Assembly (NCBI RefSeq): GCF_004295345.1
Contig: NZ_CP036200.1
Span: 1,426,001 to 1,490,000 of the forward strand
Length of the DNA: 64,000 nt
From: Shewanella maritima
GTDB lineage: Bacteria > Pseudomonadota > Gammaproteobacteria > Enterobacterales > Shewanellaceae
Reading direction: 5' to 3'
Shown here piece after piece: positions 9,193 through 19,677 of the stretch. The notes below the pieces were generated by a model. That model was not told the DNA's origin and did not search any database. It was given only the letters and a program-made list of their open reading frames with translations. A program made the translations under genes and the position numbers. Each line of letters begins with the position of its first letter. The first letter of the stretch is position 1.

Positions 9193-10362
9193 TTGACCAA
9201 TAAAGTCACCACCATGAATTTGTATCTTGAGCCTTCAGATACCCGCCGCCTGTCTTCTCTTTGTGGTCCATTTGACGACAACATCAAGCAACTTGAGCGT
9301 CGTTTAGGTGTTGAAATTATTCATAAAAACAATCATTTCACCATTGTAGGTATGCCGCGAAATGCCCTCAATGCCAACAATTTGCTAAAACAGCTTTATG
9401 TTGAAACCCAGCCAATGAAAGGCTCAACCCCTGATTTAGAGCCTGATACTGTGCACCTAGCCATTCAAGAAGCCATTGCTATTGAAGCTGACCACAGTGA
9501 TACAGACAAAAGCCTGCATATCAAAACCAAGCGCGGCGTGATCAAACCACGTAACCCAAATCAAAGTGCTTATGTAAGTAACATTGCTCGCCACGATATT
9601 AGCTTTGGTATTGGCCCTGCCGGTACAGGTAAAACTTACCTTGCGGTTGCCGCCGCAGTGGATGCATTAGAGCGTCAAGAAATTCGCCGTATCTTATTAA
9701 CTCGCCCTGCGGTAGAAGCAGGTGAAAAACTGGGTTTCTTACCGGGCGATTTAAGCCAAAAGGTCGACCCTTATCTACGCCCACTTTATGACGCTCTATT
9801 TGAGATGCTCGGATTTGAGCGTGTAGAAAAACTGATTGAGCGTAACGTGATTGAAGTTGCTCCTCTTGCTTATATGCGCGGTCGCACACTAAACGATGCC
9901 TTTATTATTCTTGATGAAAGCCAAAACACTACGGTTGAGCAAATGAAAATGTTCCTCACCCGTATTGGCTTTAACTCGCGCGCGGTGATCACAGGTGACA
10001 TCACCCAAATCGATTTACCTCGTAGCCAAAAGTCTGGTCTGCGCCACGCCATTGAAGTGTTAAGCAAGGTGCCTGAAATCAGCTTTAACTTCTTTGCTGC
10101 GCAAGATGTAGTGCGTCACCCAGTTGTCGCGCGCATTGTCGAAGCTTATGAGCACTTTGATCGTCAGCAAGAGCGTGAAAAAGATGCCAAACACAAGGCT
10201 TACCTTGCGCGCAAGCAAGCCAGTGAAGCTGAAGGCCAAACTAGTGCTAATGCTAGTAGTGCTAATGGCGCGACAAAAATCGCCAGCGAAACGCCTGTAG
10301 CAGCCGCAGAAGAGCCTTCAGCTCAAGCGGACAAGTCTTCACAACTGAAGAGCGAAAGCTAA
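9193..10362 (+). CDS. ybeZ: PhoH-family ATPase YbeZ
   Basis: YbeZ (PhoH-like) is a P-loop ATPase with RNA helicase-type features that works beside YbeY in rRNA processing. The 389-residue protein has an N-terminal nucleic-acid-binding region ([17 protein letters not shown]), the Walker A GPAGTGKT near residue 140, [16 protein letters not shown], a Walker [12 protein letters not shown], and an Ala/Ser/Glu-rich tail of about 50 residues that is longer than in E. coli. The start appears to be TTG at 9193 with GGAGA 5 bases upstream; an ATG at 9214 is an alternative. Its stop overlaps the ybeY start by one base. Confidence 0.93.
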   Translation: MTNKVTTMNLYLEPSDTRRLSSLCGPFDDNIKQLERRLGVEIIHKNNHFTIVGMPRNALNANNLLKQLYVETQPMKGSTPDLEPDTVHLAIQEAIAIEADHSDTDKSLHIKTKRGVIKPRNPNQSAYVSNIARHDISFGIGPAGTGKTYLAVAAAVDALERQEIRRILLTRPAVEAGEKLGFLPGDLSQKVDPYLRPLYDALFEMLGFERVEKLIERNVIEVAPLAYMRGRTLNDAFIILDESQNTTVEQMKMFLTRIGFNSRAVITGDITQIDLPRSQKSGLRHAIEVLSKVPEISFNFFAAQDVVRHPVVARIVEAYEHFDRQQEREKDAKHKAYLARKQASEAEGQTSANASSANGATKIASETPVAAAEEPSAQADKSSQLKSES

Positions 10363-10823
10363 TGTCACTGCAATTAGACTTGGACCTACAAGTTGCCACC
10401 GACGCTACAAATATCCCGAGCCAACAGGACTTTGAACTGTGGGCGACTACCGCTATTGACAACGCGATGACACAAGCCGAGTTGACTATTCGTTTAGTTG
10501 ATAGTGACGAGAGCCAAAGCCTTAACCGCAACTATCGCGGCAAAGACAAGCCAACCAATGTGTTGTCGTTTCCATTTGAAGCGCCACCAGAGGTTGAATT
10601 GCCACTACTTGGCGACCTAATTATCTGTGTTAGCGTGGTTGAACAGGAAGCCAAAGCACAAAATAAAAGCTTACAAGCCCATTGGGCGCATATGGTCATC
10701 CACGGCGGCTTGCATTTGCTAGGGTATGACCATATTATCGACGCTGAAGCCGAGGAAATGGAAGCGCTAGAAACGCAGCTAATCCAAGGCCTAGGTTATG
10801 ACAATCCATACAAGGAAATCTAA
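10362..10823 (+). CDS. ybeY: Endoribonuclease YbeY, 16S rRNA 3'-end maturation
   Basis: YbeY is a single-strand-specific metallo-endoribonuclease needed for 16S rRNA 3' maturation and 70S ribosome quality control. The 153-residue protein (E. coli 155) has the zinc-binding signature [11 protein letters not shown] near residues 110-120 and the RNA-facing segment [16 protein letters not shown]. Its ATG overlaps the ybeZ TAA by one base, so translation is likely coupled. A weak hairpin lies between ybeY and the next gene. Confidence 0.97.
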   Translation: MSLQLDLDLQVATDATNIPSQQDFELWATTAIDNAMTQAELTIRLVDSDESQSLNRNYRGKDKPTNVLSFPFEAPPEVELPLLGDLIICVSVVEQEAKAQNKSLQAHWAHMVIHGGLHLLGYDHIIDAEAEEMEALETQLIQGLGYDNPYKEI

Positions 10824-10868
10824 ATAAAATCGCTAGCTGATTGGCAGCTATGATTTTGGAAAATACAT

Positions 10869-11746
10869 ATGAGTGACGAGATCCCCCGAGTACAAACGCC
10901 CCAAAGAAAAGCTGGCTTGATAAGATCAACCAATTATTCCAGGGCGAACCTCAAAATCGCGAAGAGTTAGTCGAGGTCATTTCTGACGCAGAGCAGCGCG
11001 ACCTGATTACTGAAGACACCCGCGAAATGATTAAAGGTGTATTAGAGGTTACTGACCTGCGTGTTCGGGACATTATGATCCCAAGAGCACAAATCGTCAC
11101 CCTACAAGTAGACGCAAACGTGGATCAAGTACTTGAGACCGTGATTGAGTCTGCTCACTCTCGTTTTCCTGTCGTCAATGAAGACAAGGATCATATCGAA
11201 GGCATCCTACTTGCCAAAGACCTAATTAAATACGGTTTCAAGCAATCAGACACGCCATTTTCGCTCGCGCAAATCATCCGCCCGGCGGTGGTTGTGCCAG
11301 AAAGTAAACGCGTTGATGTGCTGCTTAAAGAATTCCGCTCTCAACGTTATCACATGGCAATTGTTGTCGATGAATACGGCGGCGTGTCAGGTGTTGTCAC
11401 CATTGAAGACATTCTTGAAGAAATTGTCGGTGAAATTGAAGATGAGTTTGACCACAGCTCAGTAGAAGATACTGAAATTAAACGCGTGGGCAACTCAGTA
11501 TTCTTGGTTAAAGCTTTGACCGAAATTGATGACTTTAACGCGGCTTGTGGTACTCAATTTAGCGATGAAGAGTTCGACACCGTTGGCGGTCTAGTCTCGC
11601 ACGCTTTTGGTCATCTACCTGAGCGCAACGAAAGCATCATTATTGATGACATTGAATTCACTGTGACCAATGCTGATAGTCGTCGCCTCAACCAACTAAG
11701 GGTAAAACTCCCTGACGTTAGCAACAACGACACGGCTGCCGAATAA
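10869..11746 (+). CDS. corC: CorC/YbeX CBS-domain protein, frameshifted near codon 6
   Basis: YbeX/CorC is a cytoplasmic CBS-pair protein linked to magnesium/cobalt efflux and ribosome metabolism. The ATG at 10869 begins MSDEIP, then the frame runs into a stop; the correct continuation (STNAPKKSW... then the family LFQGEPQNREELVEVI) is in another frame. Adding one C to the CCCCC at 10883-10887 joins them and gives 292 residues, the exact E. coli length. The uninterrupted frame from the ATG at 11027 holds two CBS motifs (RVRDIMIPRAQ, HSRFPV; FRSQRYHMAIVVDEYGG) and the CorC_HlyC domain. A sequencing error is the likeliest cause. It sits between ybeY and lnt as in E. coli. Confidence 0.9.
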
Positions 11747-11749
11747 GTC

Positions 11750-13317
11750 GTGTTATCCCAAGCTTTAGCAAAGTTAAATCAAGGGCGAATTTCGCTAGTC
11801 ACAGCATTTGCTGCTGGTGCTAGCACCGCCCTTGCGTTTGCGCCCTACAATATTTGGGCGATTTACCCACTTGCCCTCGCCTTTGCGCTATTTCAAAGCC
11901 AATCAAAAACACCTAAACAAAGCTTATTTTACTGGCTAAGTTTTGGCTTTGGCTGCTTTGCTGTCGGCATTAGTTGGGTGCATGTCAGTATCGACACCTT
12001 TGGCGGCATGCCTTTGGTTGTCTCAATGGCATTGATGGGACTGCTCGCTTTATATCTCGCCATTTATCCAGCACTGTGTGGTTATTTGCTCGCGAAGCTA
12101 CAAGTATCAGGCCGCTTTGCTAGCTATTGGCAATACCTAGGTTTGTTCCCTGCGCTTTGGGTGCTCACCGAATGGCTGCGCGGCTGGGTGCTTACAGGTT
12201 TTCCATGGCTGTGGGCTGGCTATAGCCAAACACTTGGGCCATTGAGTCAACTGGCGAGCATTATTGGTGCTTTGGGCTTGAGCTTTATCATTGCTTTAGC
12301 TGCAGGTAGCCTAGCATTACTGGCACAAAAGCGCTGGTTACCTTTACTTGTCGTAGCGCCGCTCATCATCAGCCTTGCTTACCTTGCACCAAAATTTAAT
12401 CCAATTACCGAAAATGGCGACAGCGTAAAAGTAGCGCTAGTACAAGGTAACATCCCCAAAGTATGAAGTGGGAGCCAGAGAACTTATGGCCAACCATGGT
12501 CAAGTACATGGACTTGACCCGCAATCATTTTGACGATGAATCTAGCCTAGACATAGTTGTGTGGCCAGAAGCGGCGATCCCTGCGCCAGAAGTGTTAGTC
12601 AGTGATTTTTTAGTTGGCACTAATGATGTGGCACGCTTTAATAATATCGCCATTATTACCGGCATTATCAGCAAGAAACCATCAGGTTATTACAATGCGC
12701 TCGTAGTGCTTGGCAATCACTTTAATAAACAGCAAAACCAGGGTGATTATGAGATTAATGGCAGCAACGAGTTTTTAAAGCATCACTTACTGCCGATAGG
12801 TGAGTTTGTGCCGTTTGAGTCGCTACTAAGGCCGCTGGCACCTTTCTTTAACTTACCTATGTCATCATTTATGCGCGGTGACTACCAACAGCCTAATTTG
12901 AACGCACTGGGTTATCAGGTCGCGCCAGCCATTTGCTATGAAATCGTCTTCCCAGAGCAGGTTCGCGCCAACACCAACATAGATACCGATTTACTACTTA
13001 CCGTGTCCAATGATGCCTGGTTTGGCACGTCAAATGGCCCGCTGCAGCACATGGAAATAGCCCAAATGCGCGCCATTGAATTAGGTAAACCACTGCTAAG
13101 GGCAACGAACAATGGTGTCACAGCTGTAGTCGACCCTTATGGCAAAATAACCGAGCAATTACCTCAGTTTGAAACAGGTGTGCTGGTTACCGAGGTGCCT
13201 TTATATCAAGGTGAAACCTTGTTTATGCGATTTGGTCAACTCCCTCTACTACTCTTCTCTACTTTATTGCTACTATTATCCTTAGCATTTAAGTACAGAA
13301 CTAAGTATGAAAAATAA
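11750..13317 (+). pseudogene. lnt: Apolipoprotein N-acyltransferase Lnt, split by a one-base deletion
   Basis: Lnt adds the third acyl chain to lipoproteins in the inner membrane. The first part (GTG at 11750) encodes several membrane helices and ends in VQGNIPKV at a premature stop (12464-12466). The second part, open from about 12463, carries the nitrilase-like catalytic domain with WPEAAIP (catalytic Glu), the GEFVPFE region and CYEIVFPE (catalytic Cys). One extra C in the CCCC at 12454-12457 restores the family reading NIPQSMKWEPENLWP and gives 522 residues, close to E. coli (512). Because Lnt is normally essential, I judge this a sequencing error and not a dead gene. The type reflects only the broken frame as given. 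Confidence 0.92.
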
Positions 13318-13825
13318 CCTATGCAAATCCGATAACATAAGAAAAGTCCAACAAGGGTTTACCTTAGTTGAGCTGATCGTTGTCATCATCATTCTAGCTA
13401 TCCTCGCCATTGTAGCTGCGCCTAAATTTATTGGTTTAAGTTCAGAAGCGCGAACTTCAATACTTAGCAGCATTTCAGCGTCTGTAAAAACCGCCAACTC
13501 ATTAGTGTATGCAAAATCACAAATGCCGAGTTTACAGGTGCAACCTGTAAGCGGTAGAGATGATTTGATTGATATAGATTTAGATAATGATGGTATTTTT
13601 GAAACGCGATTAAAATGGGGATATTTAGACAATACTGATATTGAAAAATGGATTGAGTTAGATGACGCTTTCACCATTCAGTATCAAGGTATTGCCAATA
13701 CTTACATTGGTTATGACCTAGACAAAAATGGCCAAACGCTAAACGATAATTGTTACTTCCACTACGTACAAGCAGCTAATGCAACTACGCCACCGCAACT
13801 AAGTATTGAAGCATCTGGCTGTTAG
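13307..13825 (+). CDS. Type IV pilin-like (pseudopilin/MSHA-type) protein
   Basis: A 172-residue protein with a class III prepilin signal: an 18-residue leader ending in QQG, then FTLVELIVVIIILAIL, which has the cleavage site, the Glu at mature position 5 and the hydrophobic N-terminal helix of type IV pilins. The mature domain is short, with a Cys pair near the C-terminus (NDNCYFHY and the terminal SGC) resembling a D-loop, and an acidic DLDNDGIFE segment reminiscent of metal binding. The start overlaps the end of lnt by 11 bases. No assembly genes are nearby, so it would depend on machinery elsewhere. It could be a minor pilin of an MSHA or type II secretion system. Confidence 0.8.
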   Translation: MKNNLCKSDNIRKVQQGFTLVELIVVIIILAILAIVAAPKFIGLSSEARTSILSSISASVKTANSLVYAKSQMPSLQVQPVSGRDDLIDIDLDNDGIFETRLKWGYLDNTDIEKWIELDDAFTIQYQGIANTYIGYDLDKNGQTLNDNCYFHYVQAANATTPPQLSIEASGC

Positions 13826-14561
13826 TCTGTTCAGTTCAGGACCTCTTTAGGCACTGAGAATAATCGAATTACACACACCATGCCCTCAAAATGCGATGTT
13901 GAAATAAGATAATTATCAGCTAAAAATCTGCAGCTATGCTGCTACAGCATTAGTCGAACCTAGAGCCAATCGAACCTAGTGCCAAGTTAATGCAAAAATT
14001 ATCTCTACTAGATACTGGAACTTTGTTTAATTAAGCGCCTTTTGACAAGGTAAATCTAGTTCATGACCCTAGTTCAAGTACCTATATTGCTAATATCTCC
14101 CTAGTTACTTGTCGCCGTACCAGTCTTGGGCACAGATAAAAAGTTTATTCGTTCGTGCATAGTGTTGAATCAAGCTCACACTCATTAAATCCGTTTTTCT
14201 TTATTTCCGACGAAATCTCTTCTAGTAAACACGTTTGTTGGCAACTGACGAAACTTGATCAAAAAAACGCATTAAACATGATTCACTGCAAGTCACTGAA
14301 ACTATGAAACTTCCTTCTAGCTCATTAACACCAAGACATGCAGCCGTATCTGGCTCACTTAAAAAACATTGTTCGCAAATCACATCGCAGTACAGCTATA
14401 GACGGAGGTTATAGCTCGGCGTATAGTTCATCGCATAAGTCATTATGTTTATTAGCTTTTATTCGCACTTATTTAGTACTTGTGACGGTTTAGCCTAGTT
14501 TAAAACAACTAAACCATCAGCTAGTAAACGTATTTCAGTAGTAGGCATCAGGGATATCGCC
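13826..14561. other. Long intergenic region (736 bp) without a recognisable gene
   Basis: Stops occur in all frames and no coding signal is convincing. Two near-identical 17-mers around TCGAACCTAG (near 13952 and 13969) lie side by side. A small dyad (AGCTATA ... TTATAGCT, near 14395-14417) flanks a GGAGG. The 3' end should carry the promoter of the lipoprotein gene at 14562. It may be the remains of decayed genes. Confidence 0.5.
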
Positions 14562-15059
14562 ATGACACATTACAGCAAAATCATTTTCGTTAGCCTTTTA
14601 TCATTCATGCTCGCAGCTTGCTCGTCAAAGCCACCACAGGATGAAGTTGAAACAGTAAGAGTTGGCAAGGTGCAGCGAGTGTTGTACCAAAAAGTTGAGA
14701 AAAAGCCATCTATTGTCACCGTATTAGCTGGTGCCGCGGTCGGTGCGCTTATCGGCAATCAAATCGGTGATGGCAATGGTAAAACCATCGCCACAGGTGT
14801 AGGTGCGTTAGGCGCAGCTGCAATCACAGACAAAGCGCTAACTAAAGAATTCAATCAAGTGGTTTATGAAGTGTATGTGCCCGCTGAGCGCAAAAATATT
14901 GCCGTTGTCAGTGGCGATTTAGCGTCAACTATCTTTAAGAATGATCTGGTGGTTGTTTATAAAAAAGGCAAAAAAGTGACCATAGATGCTTACGGCCAAT
15001 ACTCGAAAGACAAGTATCAATTAGCACTGCAAAAGCTAGCAGATGGTACTTTAGAGTAA
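14562..15059 (+). CDS. Glycine-zipper outer-membrane lipoprotein (SlyB-like)
   Basis: A 165-residue lipoprotein. The signal peptide ends in the lipobox MLAAC, with Ser-Ser after the Cys, which favours the outer membrane. Residues about 52-90 form a glycine-zipper hairpin (VTVLAGAAVGALIGNQIGDG, then TGVGALGAAAITD), the 2TM glycine-zipper pattern of SlyB and Rick_17kDa-type lipoproteins. The C-terminal part is a small beta-rich domain with VVYEVYVP. The family is known for envelope integrity roles, but the exact function here is unknown. It has no close neighbour on the same strand. Confidence 0.78.
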   Translation: MTHYSKIIFVSLLSFMLAACSSKPPQDEVETVRVGKVQRVLYQKVEKKPSIVTVLAGAAVGALIGNQIGDGNGKTIATGVGALGAAAITDKALTKEFNQVVYEVYVPAERKNIAVVSGDLASTIFKNDLVVVYKKGKKVTIDAYGQYSKDKYQLALQKLADGTLE

Positions 15060-15069
15060 TATGTTTCTT

Positions 15070-15129
15070 ACAGGCTAGCTAAGCGATGAACAAGCGCAGG
15101 TTATGATTGAGCGAAGTGAATCTAGCCTG
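15070..15129. repeat. 8-bp inverted repeat after the glycine-zipper gene
   Basis: CAGGCTAG (15070-15077) and CTAGCCTG (15122-15129) are perfect inverted copies separated by 44 bases. They lie between the convergent genes at 14562 and 15169. No T tract follows, so a terminator role is only possible. Confidence 0.4.
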
Positions 15130-15168
15130 CGTTTATGAGTCCGTCTTGAACACATCGTTATGTGTTTA

Positions 15169-15447
15169 TTATTGTTCGTGTTTTATTGCAGTCGCGAGTT
15201 CCCATGCGCGTGTCTGTAGTTCACTAAAACGATCGTTTTTACGAGTTATCTTGCTTAGACAAATATCGTTAAATGAACCCATACCACCGTATGCTGATAG
15301 TACTTTTTCTACTCCGTTAAAGTCTGATTCTATAAGCCTTTTTCGAGCACGCGACATCCAATCACACCAGTGCTGTTGCCCGTCGTCATCCAACATCTGA
15401 ACAAGTCTGTCTAGAACTTCTATTAGCTCTTTCGTTTTCGATCCCAT
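15169..15447 (-). CDS. Small DUF6966-like protein of unknown function
   Basis: A 92-residue acidic, helical, cytoplasmic protein. It contains SAYGGMGSFNDICL near residue 51, which I recognise as the signature of small proteins recently grouped as DUF6966; no function is established. Upstream are W-rich helical segments (HWCDWMSRARKRL). It stands alone on the minus strand between genes with other neighbours, as acquired or immunity-type genes often do, but nothing else proves transfer. The gene call rests on the family motif and a plausible ATG. Confidence 0.65.
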   Translation of the reverse strand: MGSKTKELIEVLDRLVQMLDDDGQQHWCDWMSRARKRLIESDFNGVEKVLSAYGGMGSFNDICLSKITRKNDRFSELQTRAWELATAIKHEQ

Positions 15448-15670
15448 ATTAATTCACACATAACGAGTCTGTGCCCTATTGAACCGACATGCAGCTAGGG
15501 GAATACCCCCTAGTCGCGACTCAACTCATAGGACTTATATTGTCTGCACGACCAACAGAACTTTCTTTAAAAAGTTCTAATAGGCAAATGTAATGGCACT
15601 AGCTAATCCCCAAAACACCTAACGCTTTTAACACTAATATAAGCGGTACTAATATTTAAGACGCTAATAT

Positions 15671-16171
15671 TTAAGGCATCAAAGCTTCACGACTAAACTC
15701 AGTGCTATCGCATTCAGGACAGTCAGGAATAATTGATGGAAATTCAATATCCATTTCATGCTGACACTGGTTACAGACCACTTTTCCCTGGTTAATCACT
15801 TCACCTGAACGGTAAACACCTTGGTGTTCAAAGTCGCTGGTAATTTCGTGCCATTGCACCTGGCTGCGATCAGACAGCTCACCCAACCAATGCCAAAGTG
15901 TTTTTTCAAAAGCAATAACTGACGGGCTGTGAAGAATATCTTCGGCGTGGGACTGTTTGATGTAGCTAGCGATGTCGCGTTTTAAAAACTCTTCCACTAA
16001 CTCCAGTTCTTGATCAGAAGCGGCATTTTTGAGCTTTAAAAACTCGCGCCCTTTGATAACAGAGACAAACAAACTTTTTGCAGTCAATGAGTTATCTTCT
16101 TCGTACTGGCGTTTTACTTGGTCGATTAAGGCTTGATATAAGTCTAATAAAGCAGAACTTCTGTCACTCAT
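15671..16171 (-). CDS. ybeL: Zinc-ribbon protein YbeL (DUF1451)
   Basis: A 166-residue protein with a helical N-terminal two-thirds and a C-terminal zinc ribbon made by VCNQCQHE and DCPECDS (two CxxC pairs about 20 residues apart). Its length and layout match E. coli YbeL (160 residues), and it lies divergently beside leuS, as ybeL does in E. coli. The molecular role is unknown; the ribbon suggests nucleic acid or protein binding. The start ATG at 16171 gives the expected MSDRSSALL. Confidence 0.88.
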   Translation of the reverse strand: MSDRSSALLDLYQALIDQVKRQYEEDNSLTAKSLFVSVIKGREFLKLKNAASDQELELVEEFLKRDIASYIKQSHAEDILHSPSVIAFEKTLWHWLGELSDRSQVQWHEITSDFEHQGVYRSGEVINQGKVVCNQCQHEMDIEFPSIIPDCPECDSTEFSREALMP

Positions 16172-16291
16172 AATAAATACTCCTTCATCCGAACCTTTTT
16201 AATACATTACATCTAGTTTATTCTATGCAGTTATTCGTCACGCTAATCAGCGTTAGGTCAAACAATGGGCGGCAAAGCCGGAAATAGATTG

Positions 16292-18883
16292 ATGCAAGAG
16301 CAATATAATCCCTCAGAAATTGAATCCTCAGTACAACAGCACTGGGAACACAAAAAAACATTTGAAGTCACCGAAGATGCAAGCAAAGAAAAGTTCTACT
16401 GCTTGTCTATGTTTCCATACCCTTCAGGTCGACTGCATATGGGACACGTGCGTAATTACACCATAGGTGATGTTGTCGCTCGTTACCAGCGTTTACAGGG
16501 TAAAAATGTACTGCAACCTATTGGCTGGGACTCATTTGGTCTACCTGCTGAAAACGCGGCAATTAACAACAAGTCTGCACCAGCACCTTGGACGTACCAA
16601 AACATCGACTACATGAAAAACCAGCTTAAGCTTTTAGGCTTTGGTTACGATTGGAGCCGTGAAATTGCCACCTGTACCCCTGAGTACTACCGCTGGGAGC
16701 AATGGTTCTTCACTAAGCTTTATGAAAAAGGCTTGGTTTACAAAAAGACAGCTTCAGTTAACTGGTGTCCAAACGATGAAACGGTACTGGCAAACGAGCA
16801 GGTACAAGACGGTTGTTGCTGGCGCTGTGACACTGAAGTAGTTCAGAAAGAAATTCCACAGTGGTTTATCAAAATCACTGACTATGCTGATGAGCTACTA
16901 AGCGATATCGACAAGCTAGACGAATGGCCTGAGCAGGTTAAGTCTATGCAACGTAACTGGATTGGCCGCAGTGAAGGTATTGAAATGACCTTTGGTGTTG
17001 CTGATAGCGATGAAACATTCGATATCTACACCACCCGTCCTGACACAGTAATGGGCGTGACTTACGTAGCAATTGCCAGCGGTCACCCGTTAGCAGAGCA
17101 AGCGGCAAAGAATAACCCTGAGCTTGCTGCATTTATCGAAGAGTGTAAAAACGTCGATACCACTGAAGCTGCGATGGCGGCGATGGAGAAAAAAGGTGTT
17201 GCTACCGGCTTATATGCTGTTCACCCAATCACAGGTGAGCAAGTGCCTATCTGGTGCGCTAACTTCGTATTAATGAACTATGGTACTGGCGCAGTGATGT
17301 CAGTTCCGGCGCACGATCAGCGCGACTATGAGTTCGCAACTAAATACGGCCTTGAGATCAAAGCAGTTATCAAGCCAACTGAAGGCGAGCTAAACATCAG
17401 CGAAGAAGCCTTCGTTGAAAAAGGTATTCTATTTAACTCAGGCGAAGCTTTCCCTGAATTAGATGGCCTTGAGTTCCAGGCAGCATTTGATGCAATCGAT
17501 GCCAAACTTAGCGCAGAAGGTAAAGGTAAGCGCCAGGTGAACTTCCGTCTACGTGACTGGGGCGTTTCACGTCAGCGTTACTGGGGCGCGCCAATTCCTA
17601 TGGTGACTTTGGAAGATGGTACTGTAATGCCAACTCCGGAAGAGCAACTACCGGTTGTATTGCCTGAAGATGTGGTAATGGATGGTATCCAAAGCCCAAT
17701 TAAAGCCGACAAAGAGTGGGCTAAAACTCAGGTTAATGGACAAGACGCGCTGCGTGAAACCGACACCTTTGACACCTTTATGGAGTCATCTTGGTACTAC
17801 GCTCGCTACTGTAGCCCGCAAGCAGATCAAATGTTAGATCCAGCAAAAGCGAACTACTGGCTACCTGTCGATCAGTATATTGGTGGTATTGAGCATGCTT
17901 GTATGCACCTTTTGTACTTCCGCTTCTTCCACAAGTTACTGCGTGATATTGGTCTAGTTGATTCTGACGAGCCAGCAAAACGCCTACTGACTCAAGGTAT
18001 GGTACTAGCAGATGCTTACTACTACACCAACGACAAAGGCGGCCGCGTTTGGGTATCGCCATCTGAAGTGACGGTTCAAGAAACTGACGACAAAGGCCGT
18101 GTCACCAAAGCAGTTGACTCACAAGGCAACGAGCTGGTTTACACCGGCATGAGCAAGATGTCTAAGTCGAAGAACAATGGTATCGACCCACAAGAAATGG
18201 TTGATAAATACGGCGCTGACACAGTGCGTCTATTTATGATGTTTGCTGCGCCACCTGAGTTGACTCTTGAATGGCAAGAATCAAGTGTTGAAGGTGCGCA
18301 CCGCTTCATTAAGCGTTTGTGGAAAACAGCGTCTGACCATGTAGCTAAAGGTGAAGTTGTAGCGCTTGATGTTAAAGCACTAGACAGCAACCAAAAAGCG
18401 CTGCGCCGTGAATTACACAAAACCATCGCTAAAGTGAGTGATGACATTGAGCGTCGTCAGATGTTCAACACAGCGATTGCTGCCATCATGGAGCTAATGA
18501 ACAAGCTGCAAAAAGCGCCAAGCAACAATGACCAAGACCGTGCATTAATCCAAGAAGCACTATCAGCGGTAACACGTTTGCTTTACCCAATTATCCCACA
18601 CACTTGTTTCAGCATGTGGAAAGCACTGGGTAACCAAACTGATATTGAAGATAGCCTATGGCCAACGGTTGACGAGTCAGCTTTGGTTGAAGACAGCAAG
18701 CTAATCGTGGTGCAAGTGAATGGTAAGGTTCGCGCTAAAATCACAGTTGCAGCAGATGCATCTAAAGAAGATGTAGAAGCAGCAGGTTTAGCTGAAGCTC
18801 AGGTACAAAAATACACCGACGGTTTAAACATCGTTAAAGTAATTTATGTTCCAGGCAAACTATTAAGCATCGTTGCTAAATAA
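16292..18883 (+). CDS. leuS: Leucyl-tRNA synthetase
   Basis: LeuS charges tRNA-Leu in the cytoplasm; three tRNA-Leu genes are also in this window. The 863-residue class I enzyme (E. coli 860) has the HIGH-type motif [11 protein letters not shown] near residues 40-50, the CP1 editing domain with [30 protein letters not shown], the LeuS-specific [11 protein letters not shown], and KMSKSKNNG near residue 622. I chose the ATG at 16292, which yields [12 protein letters not shown] as in E. coli, over an in-frame upstream ATG at 16265. It is followed by a strong terminator and then lptE. Confidence 0.98.
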   Translation: MQEQYNPSEIESSVQQHWEHKKTFEVTEDASKEKFYCLSMFPYPSGRLHMGHVRNYTIGDVVARYQRLQGKNVLQPIGWDSFGLPAENAAINNKSAPAPWTYQNIDYMKNQLKLLGFGYDWSREIATCTPEYYRWEQWFFTKLYEKGLVYKKTASVNWCPNDETVLANEQVQDGCCWRCDTEVVQKEIPQWFIKITDYADELLSDIDKLDEWPEQVKSMQRNWIGRSEGIEMTFGVADSDETFDIYTTRPDTVMGVTYVAIASGHPLAEQAAKNNPELAAFIEECKNVDTTEAAMAAMEKKGVATGLYAVHPITGEQVPIWCANFVLMNYGTGAVMSVPAHDQRDYEFATKYGLEIKAVIKPTEGELNISEEAFVEKGILFNSGEAFPELDGLEFQAAFDAIDAKLSAEGKGKRQVNFRLRDWGVSRQRYWGAPIPMVTLEDGTVMPTPEEQLPVVLPEDVVMDGIQSPIKADKEWAKTQVNGQDALRETDTFDTFMESSWYYARYCSPQADQMLDPAKANYWLPVDQYIGGIEHACMHLLYFRFFHKLLRDIGLVDSDEPAKRLLTQGMVLADAYYYTNDKGGRVWVSPSEVTVQETDDKGRVTKAVDSQGNELVYTGMSKMSKSKNNGIDPQEMVDKYGADTVRLFMMFAAPPELTLEWQESSVEGAHRFIKRLWKTASDHVAKGEVVALDVKALDSNQKALRRELHKTIAKVSDDIERRQMFNTAIAAIMELMNKLQKAPSNNDQDRALIQEALSAVTRLLYPIIPHTCFSMWKALGNQTDIEDSLWPTVDESALVEDSKLIVVQVNGKVRAKITVAADASKEDVEAAGLAEAQVQKYTDGLNIVKVIYVPGKLLSIVAK

Positions 18884-18966
18884 AAACTTAAGTAACATAA
18901 GCCACAACAGAGCGCACTAAGCTAATCAAGCTCACATGTGCACTCAAGGCTTAAGTTAGTTAATAT

Positions 18967-19001
18967 AAGGCTCAGTATCCATGGTACTGAGCCTTATTTT
19001 T
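18967..19001 (+). terminator. Intrinsic terminator after leuS
   Basis: AAGGCTCAGTA (18967-18977) and TACTGAGCCTT (18985-18995) form a perfect 11-bp stem with a 7-base loop, followed by ATTTTTT. It lies 84 bases after the leuS stop. An ATG inside its loop opens a longer lptE frame but should not be used as a start. Confidence 0.9.
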
Positions 19002-19052
19002 TGGCACACTATCGCCCACATGGCGCACCCGTTTACATTTACAGGAACAGTA

Positions 19053-19553
19053 ATGCCTGCTCTTAGAACTTCTTCAATTACAACACTTTTATCGGTTGTA
19101 TTACTTAGCCTAGCGTTAAGCGCCTGCGGCTTTAAGCTGCAACGTAGCTATCAAATACCAGAGCACTTATCGCAGCTGCATTTAGCCAGTAGCGACCAAT
19201 ACAGCGAGTTAACTCGTCTGCTAAGCGATCGCCTGCGGGTAAACAGCATCGACCTCGTTGACGCCAATAAGCAAACCCCAACATTGAGGCTGATAAACGA
19301 CTCGTTAGAGCGCGCTACCCTGTCACTGTACCCAAATGGTAACGTGGCTGAATACGAGCTTATTTATCACGTGAATTACTCAGTGGCACTGCCTGATGGC
19401 GAGCCAGAATTTTTCGAAACCGCCATTCGCCGTGACTATAAAGACGATCCACGTACCGCGTTGGCAAAAAGCCGCGAAATGGAGCTACTCGTTAAAGAGA
19501 TGCGTCAGCAAGCCGCTGACCGTATTGTGCAAACCTTAGCGACCATTAACTAG
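19053..19553 (+). CDS. lptE: LPS-assembly lipoprotein LptE
   Basis: LptE is the outer-membrane lipoprotein that plugs the LptD barrel and delivers LPS to the cell surface. The 166-residue product has a signal peptide with the lipobox LSAC near residue 24, followed by GFKLQRSYQIPEHL, which matches the family start (CGFxLR). The mature domain is a small alpha/beta sandwich, and the C-terminal MRQQAADRIVQTL matches the family. The ATG at 19053 has AGGA upstream and starts the signal peptide; a longer frame would begin inside the leuS terminator. It precedes holA, as in E. coli. Confidence 0.9.
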   Translation: MPALRTSSITTLLSVVLLSLALSACGFKLQRSYQIPEHLSQLHLASSDQYSELTRLLSDRLRVNSIDLVDANKQTPTLRLINDSLERATLSLYPNGNVAEYELIYHVNYSVALPDGEPEFFETAIRRDYKDDPRTALAKSREMELLVKEMRQQAADRIVQTLATIN

Positions 19554-19677
19554 GCGGCAGTCGATTTAGCAAATAGCGTCTATGTAACAAGCGACTAAGT
19601 GCCCAGCAACCAAACCAAAAGCATTTAGACCAACAGCAACTGCTAGCTAACCATTTAAGCGTGATTGAGACAGATTA

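Noticed and set aside
18981..19052. In-frame upstream start for lptE
   Set aside because: It lies inside the leuS terminator; the ATG at 19053 has a ribosome site and begins the lipoprotein signal.
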